Shown here: piece by piece, positions 6,434 to 15,609 of the stretch
Position numbering within the stretch: the first letter of the stretch is position 1
Layout: every line of letters begins with the position of its first letter
NCBI GenBank assembly: GCA_016934535.1
Contig: JAFGSQ010000021.1
Location: 1-19,313 of the forward strand
Direction: 5' to 3'
Length of the DNA: 19,313 bases
Origin: a candidate division WOR-3 bacterium
GTDB taxonomy: Bacteria > SDB-A
Notes under the pieces: generated by a model
Databases searched by the model: none
What the model saw: only the letters and a program-made list of their open reading frames with translations
What the model was told of the DNA's origin: nothing
Position numbers and translations under genes: made by a program

Positions 6434-8323
6434 TCACGATTCGAACAGTTCGTGGCTGTCGTAAAGCTGTCTGTAAACTCCTTTTTTACCGTATAATTCT
6501 TCGTGAGTGCCGCTTTCAGCCAGTTTTCCCTGTTCAATCACGAATATCTTCCGGACATTTTTGACCGTCGTCAGTCTGTGAGCCACTATTATCGCGGTCC
6601 TGTCCTTCAGCAGACTGTCAATAGAATCCTGGACTTTTCTCTCGGATTCGTTGTCTAAAGAACTTGTAGCTTCGTCAAATAACAATATTTTGGGGTTCTG
6701 AAGGACAGCTCTCGCTATTGCAATTCTCTGTCTTTGCCCACCGGAAATGTGAGTCCCTCTTTCACCGACGATCGTCTTGTATCCGTCAGGTAATTCTTTA
6801 ATGAACTCGTCGGCGTTCGCGATTTTGGAAGCTTTTTCTATATCGTCAGGTGCGGCATCCTCTTTTGCGTAAGCGATATTGTTTTCAACAGTGTCGTAAA
6901 ACAGCAAAACCTCCTGACTCACCGACCCTATCAGTTTTCTCAGCGACGATATTTTAATTTTTCTGATGTCCGTTCCGTCAATGCTTATTGTGCCCGAGGA
7001 TGGATCATAAAACCTCATCAGAAGTTCCAGTATTGTCGTTTTTCCGACCCCGCTCCTTCCGACAATGGCGGCTGTCTCGCCTTTTTTAATACAGAAAGAC
7101 AGGTCTTTCAAAACACTTTTGCCTTCCACGTAGGAAAAGCAGACACTGTCAAATGAAATTTCGTCAGTAAAATCTATTTTTTCGACTGATACAGGCGAAT
7201 CTTCAATACTGGCTCTAACGTCGAGTATCGAATAAATCCTTTCGAGGCCGACGAGAGCTCCCTGAAGTTCGTTACGCTTTTGCACTACTACTTTTACCGG
7301 ATGCATCAAAGACAGCACGGCGCCGAGGTAGACGAAAAAAGCGGCCGGAGAAAATCCCGAAGTCTGCTCTATTATCATTTTTCCGCCTATCCATATCAGG
7401 AACAGAACCACCGCCATGTTTATGAAATCGCTCAGAGGTCTCGTCAGGGAATCAATTCCGATCCTCTTGAAATTATTCCTTTTGAGAGCCCCCGTCAGAG
7501 CTGAGAACGATTTTTTTTCCCTTTCGAAAGTTCCAAACGAAAGCACGACTTTTATGTTTGTCCCGATTTCCTGAACCTTGGAATTGACCTTGGCCCAGGT
7601 GTCCTGTGTTCTGCTCATGTATTTTTTTATTTTTTTTGTCATCCATCTCGACATAAAAGACATAATCGGAATAAATACGAGAGCTATGAGAGTGAGTTGA
7701 AAATTAATCGCCAGGGCAATGACGAGATAAAACAGAACGAGCAATACATTTCTCGCGATCTCTATCAGAGCGCCCAGGGCAGTGAAACCGACGAGGCTGA
7801 CGTCGGAAGTTATTCTTGCTGTCAATTCTCCTATTCTGTGTTTTTGAAAAAAATCCATAGACATCGTCGAATAATGATTGAATATCATCTCCTGATACAG
7901 TTTTATGACGCTCTGTTCGATGTCGGCAAAAATTAGTCTGTGAAAATAATCGACGATTGATTTCAGAAGAAAGATAATAAATGAAACGAAAATGACAGCC
8001 TGAAGTACTTTCATCGGAGAATTATTTTTGAGAAACTCGTCAAGATTGCTTTTGAGACTGGAAAAAAACGCTTCTATTCCTTTGTCCTTCAGCTCCTCCA
8101 AAGATCCGGCGAGCATTTTTGATATCTGAGGCATCATGGGTGATTCCTCATAAACAGCGTCCTGCTGAACAATCAGTATTTTTTGAGCTATCGGATAAAG
8201 CATGCCGATTGACAAACCGGACAAAATGACAAAAACAGTCATCAAGAACGTACCGAGCAGTATTTTCGGCCAGTATCTCAGTGAAGTTTTGAGAAATCGT
8301 AAATAAGGACCGCCGGATTTCAT
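6434..8323 (-). CDS. MsbA-like ABC exporter, fused membrane and ATPase domains
   Basis: 629 residues, the normal half-transporter length, acting as a homo- or heterodimer in the inner membrane. Membrane segments begin at about 20-45, 108-122, 180-205, 207-225 and 300-320, with an unusually long soluble loop (about 52-105) between the first two. The nucleotide-binding domain holds Walker A GRSGVGKTT (422-430), Q-loop Q470, signature HISGGQRQR (about 524-532), Walker B ILLFDEATSSLD (546-557) and the H-loop AHRLTT (His582). The signature has Ile in place of Leu before SGGQ, a common tolerated change. Type I exporter folds of this sort move lipid A, lipids or drugs; substrate cannot be told from sequence. 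Its ATG overlaps the ftsY stop in an ATGA, so it is probably coupled to ftsY. Confidence 0.92.
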   Translation of the reverse strand: MKSGGPYLRFLKTSLRYWPKILLGTFLMTVFVILSGLSIGMLYPIAQKILIVQQDAVYEESPMMPQISKMLAGSLEELKDKGIEAFFSSLKSNLDEFLKNNSPMKVLQAVIFVSFIIFLLKSIVDYFHRLIFADIEQSVIKLYQEMIFNHYSTMSMDFFQKHRIGELTARITSDVSLVGFTALGALIEIARNVLLVLFYLVIALAINFQLTLIALVFIPIMSFMSRWMTKKIKKYMSRTQDTWAKVNSKVQEIGTNIKVVLSFGTFEREKKSFSALTGALKRNNFKRIGIDSLTRPLSDFINMAVVLFLIWIGGKMIIEQTSGFSPAAFFVYLGAVLSLMHPVKVVVQKRNELQGALVGLERIYSILDVRASIEDSPVSVEKIDFTDEISFDSVCFSYVEGKSVLKDLSFCIKKGETAAIVGRSGVGKTTILELLMRFYDPSSGTISIDGTDIRKIKISSLRKLIGSVSQEVLLFYDTVENNIAYAKEDAAPDDIEKASKIANADEFIKELPDGYKTIVGERGTHISGGQRQRIAIARAVLQNPKILLFDEATSSLDNESERKVQDSIDSLLKDRTAIIVAHRLTTVKNVRKIFVIEQGKLAESGTHEELYGKKGVYRQLYDSHELFES

Positions 8324-9204
8324 TGCAGAAGAGCCCCGGCAAATTTTTCCGGGTCAAATATCTCGAAATCCTCTTCCGACTCGCCGACTCCCAGATAAAG
8401 GACCGGTATCTTCATTTGTTCGACAATGGGGAACACGCACCCGCCTTTTGCCGTTCCGTCGTATTTTGTCAGGATGATGCCGGTCAGGGGAGCAAATTCA
8501 GAAAATATTCTCGCCTGAGTAATCGAATTCTGACCCGTAGTCGCGTCCATGACTATGAGAGTTTCGTTCGGGTAATCCGGATTGTTCTTTTTGACAACTT
8601 TGCCTATTTTTGACAATTCGTTCATCAGATTTATTTTTGTGTGCAATCTTCCCGCCGTGTCTATTATAAGGACATCTTTTTTTCTCGATATTGCCGCGTC
8701 GACCGCGTCGTGAACAACCGCCGCAGAATCACCGCCTTCCTGCCCGCTGACACATTCGATTCCCAGTTTTTCCGCCCACATTTCCAGCTGGAGAACACCC
8801 GCCGCCCTGTACGTGTCGGCCGCAGCTAAAATCACCTTTTTCCCTTCCCTTGCGTACAGTCTGCCGAGTTTCGCCGCGCTCGTTGTCTTGCCTGTCCCGT
8901 TGACTCCCACGATCATTATGACTTTGGGAGAAGAATCCGCTTCCGGCTTTTTCGGGATTTTGAGTCTTTTTACGAGTTCGGATTTAATTCTTTCTTCCAG
9001 CATATCCGAAGGGGCGGATTTCGCGATTTCAATGAGTTTTGAAGCCAGTTCCGTGCCCATGTCGGAAAGTATCAAAGATTCCTCAAGGCGGACGATTTCC
9101 TCTTCGTCGAATTTTCCGCCCGTCCGGATCAGTCTCTTCAGCCCTTTCGTCAGAGAGGCGCCCTTCTCGGACGCCGATTTAGTTATCTTCTCCCAGAAAT
9201 TCAT
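8320..9204 (-). CDS. ftsY: Signal recognition particle receptor FtsY
   Basis: GTPase that docks SRP-bound ribosomes at the membrane. It has 294 residues: an N domain (about 1-85) with the start MNFWEKI that looks like an amphipathic membrane helix, then the G domain with G1 GVNGTGKTT (100-108), AADTYRAAGVLQLEMW (about 128-143), DTAGR (182-186) and TKYDGTAKGG (246-255). The usual sequence there is TKLDGTAKGG, so Leu is replaced by Tyr. It lacks the long acidic A domain found in some proteobacteria, as is common elsewhere. The gene begins 26 bases inside the end of smc, without an obvious ribosome site, so translation is probably coupled. The smc-ftsY pair is common in bacteria; rnc, often the third partner, is absent here. 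Confidence 0.95.
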   Translation of the reverse strand: MNFWEKITKSASEKGASLTKGLKRLIRTGGKFDEEEIVRLEESLILSDMGTELASKLIEIAKSAPSDMLEERIKSELVKRLKIPKKPEADSSPKVIMIVGVNGTGKTTSAAKLGRLYAREGKKVILAAADTYRAAGVLQLEMWAEKLGIECVSGQEGGDSAAVVHDAVDAAISRKKDVLIIDTAGRLHTKINLMNELSKIGKVVKKNNPDYPNETLIVMDATTGQNSITQARIFSEFAPLTGIILTKYDGTAKGGCVFPIVEQMKIPVLYLGVGESEEDFEIFDPEKFAGALLQ

Positions 9205-12200
9205 CTATCTTTTCGAGGTTGACGGACACTACAGAACTGACTCCTTTCTCTTCCATCGTGATTCCGTATAATCCCTGGCAGAACTCCATGGTCCTTCTGT
9301 TGTGGGTGACGAGGACCACTTGTGATTCGAGTGCTATGGTCTTCAAAAACCTTATGAATATCTCCACGTTCGAATCGTCAAGGGGAGCGTCCACTTCGTC
9401 GAGGACAACGAGGGGAGAAAGTCTCATCTGATGTAGCGCGTAAAGCAAGCTCAGGGCGGTAAAAGACTGTTCGCCGGTCGAAAGCAAACGGGTCGTGCTC
9501 AGTTTCTTTCCCGGCGGCACTGCGAGTACTTTTATGTCTGATTCGAGAGGGTCTTTTTCGGTTTCGAGCTGAAGATCGGCCAGAAAATCAGCTCCGCTTT
9601 CTTCTTTCGAGTTGAAGAGAACTGAAAATATGTTCTTGAAATTGGCTCTGACAGCTTCGAAAGTCTCAAGAAATTTCTCTCTCGCGATCTTGTCTATTGA
9701 ATTAATAGTGTCTTTGAGGCCTTTTTTCGTGTTCTCGAGATCGTCTTTCTGAGCTCCGAGAAAATTGAATCTTTCCAGTATTTCCGCGTATTCTTCTTCC
9801 GCGTTTTCGTTCACGGAGCCCATTGACATCAATCTCGATTTAATTCTAAAAATGTCATCTTTCGTGATTTCATCTTCAGAGGGCTCAACCTCGTCGAGTT
9901 TCTCGGGACCGAAGCCGAACACGGCCTCAAGTTCTCCCGTTATACTGTTCAATTCTCCCTTCAGGTCCGCCATTTTCACGTTATAAGTCTGGGCAATGTC
10001 CATCAGTTCCGTTTTTGTTTTTTCAAGTTCTCTGTTTTTTTCCTCGGTGTTCCTTATGTTTTGCCTCGTCGTCTCTATTGACGCCTGAAGTGTTTCTATT
10101 TCCTTTTTTGAATTTTCAATGGCCGCGGATTTCTCCCTGCTTTTTTCCTCGATAGACAATACCCGGGATTCCTCTTCTTTTGCCGTTTCTTTTTCTTCGG
10201 TCAATATTTTTTCAAGTTCTTCTATTCTGACGGCGGCCCCGAGAGCTTCCGCTCTTTTTTCGCCGATCTTTTCAGCGAGAGCTTTTTTTCTCTCACCAAG
10301 TCTCGCGGTTTCAGATTCGATCTCGGATAACAGCGCAAGAGAAGGTTCGATTTTCTTTTCCGTTTCCTGAAGTTCTGATCTCACGGATTCTATCTGAGCC
10401 GCGATGTTTTCCAGCTCGACGAGCAGTTTTGCCTGTCTTCTGTTTTTTTCGCGCAGTGATTCTTCTATTTCTCCGAGCTCCTCATTGAGCGATTTCTCTT
10501 CCTTCGACTCTTCTTCGTCAGTCTTTTCAATGACACTCAGCTTGTAATTCAGATTCTTTATCTCCGTGTGCAGAGTCGCTTTTTTGCCCACCGCCATCTT
10601 CAGGACGTCGGCTTTTTCTCCGAGATTTTTTATTGTCTCATCAAGTTCCCTTCTGTTTATTTCCCTTCTCTCTTCGGTTTCGCCAATCCTGTTTTTCAAA
10701 TTTTCCTTTATTTTCGTGAGCTCTTCAATTCTCTCTTTTCTGCCTATGATTTTCGGCTTCTGGCTCCCCATCGAATACAGGACACCTCTTCTTACAGAAT
10801 GACCGTCAAGGCTGACGGCGTTCAGCGAAGGGTGTTTTCCGGCTGTCTCTACGACGTCTCCGCCGGACACGACGAACCATCCCGTAAGAAGTCTCTCGGC
10901 AAAGTCCTTGACGGAAGGATCGTCGGCTTTTACGTGAGACGACAAGGGATCAAGACCATCAGGCGTTTTTTCCGAAAACACTTCCAAACCGGTTTTTTTT
11001 ACAAGAAACCACCCCTTCCCCATACTCTCCCGTTCAAGTTCCTCAACCCGGGTTTTCAGCTGATCCTGTTCGACAATAACTGCGCCGAGCGCCGAACCGA
11101 GGGCAATCTCGACCGCAATTTCGTATCCTTTTTCAACTTCCAGAGAATCGTTCAGAGTGCTCAGTCCGCAGTTTTTCAAAAGATATTTTGTCGCTTCGTC
11201 ATATCCTTCAAGGTCTTTCTGCTGTTCCGACAGCAGTGACAATTCAGATTCGCAGGAAGCCAGGTCGTTCTGATGCGAAGAAGATAAAGAAGAAAGCGAC
11301 TCCCTCTCGGAATTCAAAACAGAGCTTTTTTCCTGAAGATGGGACATCGAAACTTCAAGATTCGACTGCTCCGAATCGAGCCTCGAAATGGATTCTTCGC
11401 AGGCCCCGTACTTCTCTTCGGCTTCCTCCTTCTCTATTTTCCTGTTTTCTTTGGCTTCGCCGAGTTTTCTGATCAGTCCTGTTTTCAGGGTCTTTTTTTC
11501 CGAAAGCGCCGAAATTTCCTTTTGAAGGAAATTATCTTCGCGCACGGCTTCGTCCCTTTTTTCCGATTCATTTCCGAGATTGTTTTTCAGTTTTTCTATA
11601 AGAGATTTTTCTTTTTCGAGAGATGAAAGAATCTGCGTTTTCTCGTTCTTTTTTGTTTCTTCGTCAGCCGACAACTCGTCAAATTTTCTCTCCATCTCCC
11701 GGGCTGTTTCGTTCAGAGCCGGAACAAGTTCTTCCATAGAAGTAAGTTCTTTTTCGTGTTCCTCAATCTTTCCCGTCAAATATTTCAGTTCCTGTTTTTT
11801 CCCGAGCAGTTCGGCGTTCATCTGCGAATAAACTGAAAGGTCCATGTCAAATTTTTCTTTCCTGACTGACAGTTCTTTAACTGTTTTTTCCTCAGCCGAC
11901 CAGAGAGAATCAGCTTCTTCGCCGAGTAATCGCGCGTTTTCTTCGATCTGAGAACGCTTTATTACGCTTTTGTTTATCGCCTCGGCGATCTCGATTTCCG
12001 ATTTGCGTATTTCGTCTCTCTTTCTCCTGGAAAACAAAAGAAGCTTCGACTCGAACTGATTTTTCAGGTTTTTGTAGTGATTCGCCTTTTTCAGGTCTTT
12101 TTTGAGCATTGTCAGATTTGTGTTCACTTCGTCAATTTTATCCTGAAGTCGCAGTATGTCTGCTTCAGTGTCTTTAAGTCTCGACATCGTTACGCTTTTT

Positions 12201-12721
12201 TGAGCCTGGTATTTGGCTATCCCGGAAACCTCGGCGAACATGTCCCTGCGCACCTGAGAGTCGTCGTCGAGTATCCTTTTGATAGCGTCAATGGAAAACA
12301 GCGAATAGCTCCTGCTCGTGATTCCTATGTTCCTCAGAGTGTCTATTATGTCGCGCAGAAGACATGGAGTCTGGTTTATGAAATATTCGCAGAATCCGTC
12401 TCTTTTTACCCTTCTTTTGAAAGTGATTTCGTGAAAACCGAGCGGTGAAGGCGTTTCCCCTTTTGCCTCGAAAGTGAGGTCTATCTCTGAAAAAGCCAGC
12501 GGCGGCCTTTCCACCGTACCGTTGAAGATGACTTCTTCCATCTTGACGGCTCTTATAAGCCTGCTGTTTTGTTCTCCCAGCGCCCATCTGACGGCTTCGA
12601 TAAGATTGGATTTGCCGCAGCCGTTAGGCCCGACAATGCCTGTTATGCCGTCGTCGAAATCTATAGACACTCTGTCAGCGAAAGATTTGAATCCGAAAAT
12701 ATCAATCCGTTTAAGTCTCAT
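9179..12721 (-). CDS. smc: Chromosome segregation ATPase Smc
   Basis: Structural maintenance of chromosomes protein that forms a ring with ScpA and ScpB to organise and separate the nucleoid. The 1180 residues follow the full family plan: N-terminal head with RIDIFGFKSFADR and Walker A GPNGCGKSN (about 31-39), a long coiled coil rich in Glu, Lys and Leu, a globular hinge at about 505-665, a second coiled coil, and the C-terminal head with signature LSTGEQS (1080-1086), Walker B VVLDEVDAPLD (about 1105-1115) and the THNRRTM switch. The usual signature is LSGGE, so one Gly is Thr. The ATG gives the canonical start; GGAGGA lies about twelve bases upstream, a slightly long gap. scpA and scpB are not in the window. 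It follows metG by 45 bases. Confidence 0.96.
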   Translation of the reverse strand: MRLKRIDIFGFKSFADRVSIDFDDGITGIVGPNGCGKSNLIEAVRWALGEQNSRLIRAVKMEEVIFNGTVERPPLAFSEIDLTFEAKGETPSPLGFHEITFKRRVKRDGFCEYFINQTPCLLRDIIDTLRNIGITSRSYSLFSIDAIKRILDDDSQVRRDMFAEVSGIAKYQAQKSVTMSRLKDTEADILRLQDKIDEVNTNLTMLKKDLKKANHYKNLKNQFESKLLLFSRRKRDEIRKSEIEIAEAINKSVIKRSQIEENARLLGEEADSLWSAEEKTVKELSVRKEKFDMDLSVYSQMNAELLGKKQELKYLTGKIEEHEKELTSMEELVPALNETAREMERKFDELSADEETKKNEKTQILSSLEKEKSLIEKLKNNLGNESEKRDEAVREDNFLQKEISALSEKKTLKTGLIRKLGEAKENRKIEKEEAEEKYGACEESISRLDSEQSNLEVSMSHLQEKSSVLNSERESLSSLSSSHQNDLASCESELSLLSEQQKDLEGYDEATKYLLKNCGLSTLNDSLEVEKGYEIAVEIALGSALGAVIVEQDQLKTRVEELERESMGKGWFLVKKTGLEVFSEKTPDGLDPLSSHVKADDPSVKDFAERLLTGWFVVSGGDVVETAGKHPSLNAVSLDGHSVRRGVLYSMGSQKPKIIGRKERIEELTKIKENLKNRIGETEERREINRRELDETIKNLGEKADVLKMAVGKKATLHTEIKNLNYKLSVIEKTDEEESKEEKSLNEELGEIEESLREKNRRQAKLLVELENIAAQIESVRSELQETEKKIEPSLALLSEIESETARLGERKKALAEKIGEKRAEALGAAVRIEELEKILTEEKETAKEEESRVLSIEEKSREKSAAIENSKKEIETLQASIETTRQNIRNTEEKNRELEKTKTELMDIAQTYNVKMADLKGELNSITGELEAVFGFGPEKLDEVEPSEDEITKDDIFRIKSRLMSMGSVNENAEEEYAEILERFNFLGAQKDDLENTKKGLKDTINSIDKIAREKFLETFEAVRANFKNIFSVLFNSKEESGADFLADLQLETEKDPLESDIKVLAVPPGKKLSTTRLLSTGEQSFTALSLLYALHQMRLSPLVVLDEVDAPLDDSNVEIFIRFLKTIALESQVVLVTHNRRTMEFCQGLYGITMEEKGVSSVVSVNLEKIDEFLGEDN

Positions 12722-12766
12722 TTTATGCTGAATCCTCCGTCAATTTCACCGGCCCGAAACGAACTC

Positions 12767-14788
12767 TCATCTGATGTTCGAACCCTGCGCGACGTCTTTG
12801 TCGAGAGTGAGAAGCGACACGGTCTTTCCGTCGTCGGCGGCGAGTATCATGCCGTTTGATTCAACGCCTCTTATTTTCGCCGGTTCGAGATTTGAAACGA
12901 CTATGACTTTTTTACCCAAAATATCTTCTTCCGGGTAATAAGGCACCATTCCCGCGACTATCTGTCTTTCCTCGTCGCCGAGATCGACAGTCAGTTTGTA
13001 AAGTTTGTCGGATTTCTCGACTCTCTGAACAGATTTGACGAGACCGACTTTAAGACCGATTTTCAAAAGGTCTGAAATGCTCGCTTTTTCCTTTTCCTGC
13101 GCCTTTTCTTCGGTCATCTTTCTCTCCTTGCCAAGCATTTTTCTCTGGTTATCAATTTTTTCGTCGTCAATTTTTCCGAAAAGTATTTCCAGGTTTCCAA
13201 GCTCGTGCCCCTCCGGTATTCTGAAATCGCCCGATTCGTCCCAAGGGCGTTTTTCGAGTCTAAGCATTTTAAAAATCTTCTGCGAAGTGAAAGGCAAGAC
13301 AGGTTCGATTACAGAGGCAAGCGTGTCAATAATTGCCGCACAAAGGGCAATCACATACCGGCACTTTTCCGGGTCGCTCTTTACGAGAGACCAGGGTTCG
13401 TTCGACTGAAACACCTTGTTTCCCGTCCGGGCGAGTTTCATGAACTCGTTCACGGCCTTTTTCACCTGAAAACTTTCATAGAGAGCACCTATTCTTTGCG
13501 GCGCGGTTCTTATCTCTTGTGTGAGCTCCTTTTCGAAAGACGATTCGTCGAGACCGGGTATTTTTCCTGCGTAGTATTTATTGACGAAAGTTAAAGTTCT
13601 GTTGACGAAATTGCCCAAAACGTCAGCAAGCTCGTCGTTTACTCTGCGCTGGAATTCTGACCAGGTAAAATCCACGTCGGAATTTTCTGGCGCGGTGGCC
13701 GCCAAAACGTATCTGAGTGCGTCCGGAGGGAATGCTTCTACCGCCTGGTCAACCCACACGGCCCAATTCCTGCTCGTTGAGACTTTTTCTCCCTCGATGT
13801 TGAGAAATTCGTTGGCGGGTATCTGGTCGGGCAAAATGTAATCGCCGTGAGCCATTATCATTCCCGGCCAGACCATCGCGTGGAAAACTATGTTGTCTTT
13901 TCCTATGAAATGGACTAGTCTGGTGTCTTTATCAAGCCAGTATTTCTCCCAAAGTCCGGGGTCTTTCCTGATGTCCTTCGCCCATTCGATCGTTGAGGAT
14001 ATGTAGCCGATGGGTGCATCGAACCAGACGTAGAGGACTTTTCCTTCCGATCCTTCGAGCGGAACGGGAACCCCCCAGTCAATGTCTCTTGTTATGGCTC
14101 TCGGAATAAGCCCTTCGTCAAACCAGGTCTTGCAGAATTTAGTCACGTTGTCTTTCCATTCCGGGTGATCTGAATGCCAGTCCTTAAGTTTCCCGGTCAA
14201 GGCGTCGAGTCTGAGAAACCAGTGGGTCGTCTTCCTGAAAGCCGGTTCGGAAGAGCATATTTTGCACCTGGGGTTTTTAAGCATCGAGGGTTCGAGCCAT
14301 CTTCCGCAGGCTTCACACTGATCGCCTCTGGCGCCTTTCGAGGAGCAGAAAGGGCATTCTCCCTCGACGAATCTGTCGGGCAGAAATCTGCCGCACTTTT
14401 CGCAATAAAGCTGGGTGATTTCTTTCTCCTCCAAAAATCCGTTTTCGAGAAGTTTCAGAAAAAATTTCTGGGTCCTCTCGTAATGAAGTTTTTTTGTCGT
14501 TCTCGAAAAATTTTCGTATTCTATTCCCACGTCGTTCAGAGCCTTTTTAATCATTTCGTGGTAACCATCGACAAGTTTTTTCGGAGTCGTCTTTTCCTGT
14601 TCGGCCTTCAAAGTTATCTGAACGCCGTGTTCGTCCGTTCCGCATATATGAATGACGTCTTCACCTTTTGATCTCAAATATCTGACGAATATGTCAGCCG
14701 GCAGATAACATCCGGCCAAATGACCTATGTGAAGCGGTCCGTTCGCGTATGGTAAAGCGCTGGTCACAAGTGTTCTTTTGTGCTTCAT
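12767..14788 (-). CDS. metG: Methionyl-tRNA synthetase with C-terminal tRNA-binding domain
   Basis: Charges tRNA-Met in the cytoplasm. It has 673 residues from the ATG at 14788, preferred to the upstream TTG at 14800 because GGAGAG sits four bases before it and the LVTSALPYANGPLH start is canonical. HIGH is at 20-23; the KMSKS loop is KVSTS (335-339). A two-zinc connective insert carries cysteine pairs at about 129/132, 145/148, 158/161 and 175/178. The anticodon domain follows, then an EMAP-II/Trbp111-type tRNA-binding domain at about 570-673 (LKIGLKVGLVKSVQRVEKSDKLYKL region, VAGM, NLEPAKIRGVESNGMILAA region), which dimerises and helps bind tRNA. A Lys/Glu-rich linker at 540-570 joins it. 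It lies 17 bases after ricT on the same strand; the same neighbourhood (holB, ricT, metG) is known in Bacillus, so the order looks ancestral. Confidence 0.96.
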   Translation of the reverse strand: MKHKRTLVTSALPYANGPLHIGHLAGCYLPADIFVRYLRSKGEDVIHICGTDEHGVQITLKAEQEKTTPKKLVDGYHEMIKKALNDVGIEYENFSRTTKKLHYERTQKFFLKLLENGFLEEKEITQLYCEKCGRFLPDRFVEGECPFCSSKGARGDQCEACGRWLEPSMLKNPRCKICSSEPAFRKTTHWFLRLDALTGKLKDWHSDHPEWKDNVTKFCKTWFDEGLIPRAITRDIDWGVPVPLEGSEGKVLYVWFDAPIGYISSTIEWAKDIRKDPGLWEKYWLDKDTRLVHFIGKDNIVFHAMVWPGMIMAHGDYILPDQIPANEFLNIEGEKVSTSRNWAVWVDQAVEAFPPDALRYVLAATAPENSDVDFTWSEFQRRVNDELADVLGNFVNRTLTFVNKYYAGKIPGLDESSFEKELTQEIRTAPQRIGALYESFQVKKAVNEFMKLARTGNKVFQSNEPWSLVKSDPEKCRYVIALCAAIIDTLASVIEPVLPFTSQKIFKMLRLEKRPWDESGDFRIPEGHELGNLEILFGKIDDEKIDNQRKMLGKERKMTEEKAQEKEKASISDLLKIGLKVGLVKSVQRVEKSDKLYKLTVDLGDEERQIVAGMVPYYPEEDILGKKVIVVSNLEPAKIRGVESNGMILAADDGKTVSLLTLDKDVAQGSNIR

Positions 14789-14805
14789 CACTCTCTCCAA
14801 ATCCG

Positions 14806-15609
14806 TTATTCGTTAAAGGGGGGATTTTTCATGTTTAGTTCGCAGAGTTTGAGTGTCTTCATCACTCCAGTGGCCGTTTTAACAGTCACGCAATTCTGAT
14901 ATATGTGTGTGCTGACGATTTCGACTTCGTCGCCGTCGGCAGTCTTGACCTTGGAACCTATTTCAGGATAATACTGGGATGCCTCTTTGTACATTTCCCA
15001 CTCGTACATAAGACAGCACATGAGCCTTCCGCACAATCCGGAAAGTTTTTGCGTGTTGAGGTTAAGGTTCTGTTCTCTGGCTATCTGAAGTGTTATCGGC
15101 TTGAACTCTTTCAAAAACATCGAACAGCATGTTTCTCTGCCGCACGCGCCTATGCCTCCGAGTCTCGTCGCGTAATCCCTGACGCCAATCTGCCTGAGAT
15201 CCACTCTGCAGTGTAGATGCTTGGCGAGGTCTCTGACCAGCTCTCTGAAATCTATCCGCTCCTCGGAAACAAAAAAGAGCCTGATCTTGGACTCCTCGCT
15301 GTCGTATTCGACGTCTACAATTTTCATCGGAAGGCTGAAATGTTCAACCCTCTGTTTTGCAAACTGAAGCGATGTGATCTCTCTCTCGCGGATTTCCTGC
15401 CATCTGATCTTGTCCATTGTAGAGGCGTATCTGACAATTCTTCCTTTGGGTTCAAGTCTGTTCAGATGTTTTCCCACGTCGGTTATCCTGCCTACTTCTT
15501 CTCCTATCCGTCTGATGGCTACAACAAAATCGCCCTCTTCCGGCGGCACGAGGAGGTCGCAGTCACAGACGGCTTTACCGTGTCCTTCGAAATCAACTTT
15601 TATGTTCAT
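14806..15609 (-). CDS. ricT: PSP1-domain protein, RicT/YaaT-like
   Basis: 267 residues with a C-terminal PSP1 domain. In Bacillus subtilis RicT acts with RicA and RicF in a complex that carries iron-sulfur clusters and promotes RNA processing by RNase Y, affecting competence, sporulation and biofilm; that function here is inferred. Conserved features are the cysteine-rich ACGRETCC and CGRLMCC segments (near 155-162 and 193-199), DLRQIGVRDYATRLGGIG before them, and LRLFF-type strands in the N-terminal half. The gene sits directly after holB in an ATGA overlap, as in B. subtilis where holB is followed by yaaT. ricA and ricF partners were not seen. RicT-type proteins also occur in many non-Firmicutes, often without partners. 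Confidence 0.85.
   Translation of the reverse strand: MNIKVDFEGHGKAVCDCDLLVPPEEGDFVVAIRRIGEEVGRITDVGKHLNRLEPKGRIVRYASTMDKIRWQEIREREITSLQFAKQRVEHFSLPMKIVDVEYDSEESKIRLFFVSEERIDFRELVRDLAKHLHCRVDLRQIGVRDYATRLGGIGACGRETCCSMFLKEFKPITLQIAREQNLNLNTQKLSGLCGRLMCCLMYEWEMYKEASQYYPEIGSKVKTADGDEVEIVSTHIYQNCVTVKTATGVMKTLKLCELNMKNPPFNE

Noticed and set aside
10568-11239. 223-codon reading frame antisense to smc
   Set aside because: It has no ribosome site or recognisable protein motif, and its composition follows the smc strand; long antisense frames are expected in such Glu/Lys-rich coding DNA.
14174-14671. 165-codon antisense frame inside metG
   Set aside because: metG is unequivocal on the other strand and this frame shows no family features.
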